The position numbers and the translations under genes are program-made. 7,152 nt of DNA from Armatimonadota bacterium (lineage in GTDB: Bacteria > Armatimonadota > Armatimonadia > Armatimonadales > Armatimonadaceae): the NCBI GenBank assembly GCA_014381035.1, contig JACMIS010000946.1, positions 1-7,152 on the forward strand. The letters run 5' to 3'. Below, in pieces: positions 6,165 through 7,152 of this stretch (position 1 is the first letter of the stretch; each line of letters begins with the position of its first letter). The notes under the pieces are model-generated. The model did no database searches and was not told where the DNA came from. It was given only the letters and a program-made list of their open reading frames with translations.

Positions 6165-6638
6165 ATGTATGGAAGTAACCCCGGCGGATATGGCGGCGGT
6201 GGCAATTACGGACCGCCCCCGCAAAACCCGTGGACATCGAATGCCCCCCAACCACCCCTCGGTAGTTACGGCGAGCGACGCGACCCGGCACTGGTGCTGG
6301 TTTTCACGCTGCTGACTTGTGGTATCTACTACTGGTTCTGGCTGTACAAGGTGTCGGAAGAGACACAACGGTTTTTGAACGAGCCGGACACGTCGCCGGG
6401 ACTGGAAGTACTGCTCTGCTTCGTCACGTGCGGGCTGTATATTTTTTACTGGGATTACAAGCAGGCGAAGAAGATCGTACGGATGCAGGCGATGCTGGGA
6501 TTGCCGGTCGCGGATAACGCGGTCCTGTACCTGGTACTGAATCTTCTCGGGCTGGGGTTTATCAACGCAATGATCGAGCAAGGACACTTAAACGACGTAT
6601 GGAGCCGTGCCGGACAGGGCAATGCGTACCGTATGTAA
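6165..6638 (+). CDS. DUF4234 family small membrane protein
   Basis: This is a 157-aa predicted inner-membrane protein of unknown function. The first ~38 residues are rich in Gly, Pro, Asn and Tyr (GGYGGGGNYGPPPQNP) and probably disordered, exposed tail sequence. Then come RRDPALVLVFTLLTCGIYYWFWLYK (38-62), the hallmark of DUF4234 (R-x-P, TCGIY, W-Y), a second similar hydrophobic unit LEVLLCFVTCGLYIFYWDYK (80-99), and a third segment AVLYLVLNLLGLGFINAMI (119-137). The repeated TCG-[IL]-Y motif marks two homologous hairpins. Charged stretches between them (KKIVRM) suit cytoplasmic loops. I chose ATG 6165 because GGAGG precedes it and the longer frame looks non-coding. It diverges from the RNA-repair operon, and the next gene begins before it ends. 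Family membership is fairly sure; function is not known. Confidence 0.82.
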   Translation: MYGSNPGGYGGGGNYGPPPQNPWTSNAPQPPLGSYGERRDPALVLVFTLLTCGIYYWFWLYKVSEETQRFLNEPDTSPGLEVLLCFVTCGLYIFYWDYKQAKKIVRMQAMLGLPVADNAVLYLVLNLLGLGFINAMIEQGHLNDVWSRAGQGNAYRM

Positions 6639-7044
6639 GCGTGCCGGGGAAACCCTCCGGCGTCCCGGTGTGGGCTCTCTCCTGATATTGCTGGCGGGCG
6701 TGCTCCTGCCCCCGCCAGCATCCGGCGGCGGTTCGGCGCACTTGCTCGGACTGCCGACACTTTGTCCGCTTCGCGCCATCACCGGGATCGCCTGCCCCGG
6801 TTGCGGCATGACTCGCGCCCTCTGCCTGTGCTGTCATGGGCGATTCGTAGAGGCGATCACGCTGTATCATCCCGTCGTCCCGCTCGTTTTCGCCGGGCTA
6901 CTCGTGGCGGCGGGCTACGGTCTGCTGACCAATAAACCGCTCCCCGAACGCTGGTTCACGGTCTGGGCGTACGGGACTGCCGCCCTGATGGTAGCGGTCT
7001 GGATAGCCCGACTACTACACGCTGTTCCCGCACCGCCTCTATGA
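6607..7044 (+). CDS. DUF2752 family membrane protein
   Basis: This is a predicted membrane protein of 145 aa from GTG 6607, or 140 aa from ATG 6622; neither start has a well-spaced Shine-Dalgarno. The family signature is clear at 53-74: C53-P-L-R-A-I-T-G-I-A-C63-P-G-C66-G-M-T-R-A. It is followed by a His-Pro (HP, 88-89), as is usual in DUF2752. Hydrophobic segments lie at about 22-37, 90-108 and 121-137. An extra cluster LCLCC (72-76) gives six cysteines within about 24 residues, which could suit metal binding or redox chemistry, but no function is established. The start lies inside the end of the DUF4234 gene (overlap 17-32 nt depending on start), so the two are almost surely co-translated. 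This DUF4234/DUF2752 pair may act together in the envelope; that is inference. Confidence 0.82.
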   Translation: MPDRAMRTVCKRAGETLRRPGVGSLLILLAGVLLPPPASGGGSAHLLGLPTLCPLRAITGIACPGCGMTRALCLCCHGRFVEAITLYHPVVPLVFAGLLVAAGYGLLTNKPLPERWFTVWAYGTAALMVAVWIARLLHAVPAPPL

Positions 7045-7152
7045 CCCGTTTTCTTTCTTTTTTGTCCTGCGCGGACGGCGCCAACACTTTGTTGGATCGG
7101 TTTCACCTGCGGTGCTAGGACTACGATAGGCTTCGCGCGTTCCGGGTTAGCC
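7045..7152. other. Tail after the DUF2752 gene, no gene recognised
   Basis: A pyrimidine-rich run (7045-7068, with a stretch of six T) follows the DUF2752 stop. A small hairpin, CCAACA (7081-7086) pairing with TGTTGG (7090-7095) over a 3-base loop, comes after it. The order (T-run before the hairpin) is wrong for a plus-strand intrinsic terminator. No tRNA, rRNA or convincing reading frame is visible here. Confidence 0.4.

Noticed and set aside
6067..6291. Longer start for the first ligase at 6291
   Set aside because: The extension runs through the divergent promoter region and into the opposite DUF4234 coding sequence. The residues are Arg-rich noise, whereas MDAIRKYPRT fits a natural N terminus.
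1..7152. CRISPR arrays, insertion sequences, tRNA or rRNA genes
   Set aside because: I saw no regularly spaced direct repeats, transposase motifs or tRNA-like cloverleaf. The only strong inverted repeat is the hairpin at 3071-3105.

Overview
This window is GC-rich bacterial chromosome with densely packed genes on both strands. It reads as a deep-branching, Gram-negative-type or environmental bacterium. Armatimonadota, Chloroflexota or a relative would fit the gene mix, but no taxonomic marker here is decisive. Codon use is uniform across most genes. The 1192-1473 gap is visibly richer in A+T.

Layout. (1) 1-1191, minus strand: a long ankyrin-repeat protein that runs off the left edge. Its N-terminal part is interrupted by an in-frame TGA at 1030-1032, exactly at a G-x-T-A-L repeat position. 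(2) 1192-1473: an AT-rich gap between the divergent ankyrin gene and gpmI. (3) 1474-3045, plus strand: gpmI, cofactor-independent phosphoglycerate mutase (glycolysis), with a TTG start and a good ribosome binding site. (4) 3071-3105: a perfect 15-bp hairpin between convergent genes; it contains the stop codon of the gene on the other strand. (5) 6066 down to 3091, minus strand: three tightly coupled genes. They are a minimal ATP-dependent RNA ligase family protein, a T4 Rnl2-like RNA ligase, and an HD-Pnk protein (HD phosphoesterase fused to a P-loop polynucleotide kinase). (6) 6165-7044, plus strand and divergent from the operon: two small overlapping membrane-protein genes of the DUF4234 and DUF2752 families. 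(7) 7045-7152: a tail with no gene that I can see.

The biological centre is the three-gene operon, which looks like a self-contained nucleic-acid end-healing and sealing system. The HD domain would remove 2',3'-cyclic or 3' phosphates, the kinase domain would phosphorylate 5'-OH ends, and two different nucleotidyltransferase ligases would seal the products. HD-Pnk next to one putative ligase is known (the Runella slithyformis enzyme was characterised biochemically). Two ligases of clearly different type in one overlapping operon is the less usual feature. The order is ligase, ligase, healer. The first two genes overlap by 23 nt and the last two are 5 nt apart, which argues for co-translation and joint function.

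Functions are assigned from motifs read by eye; no database search was run.
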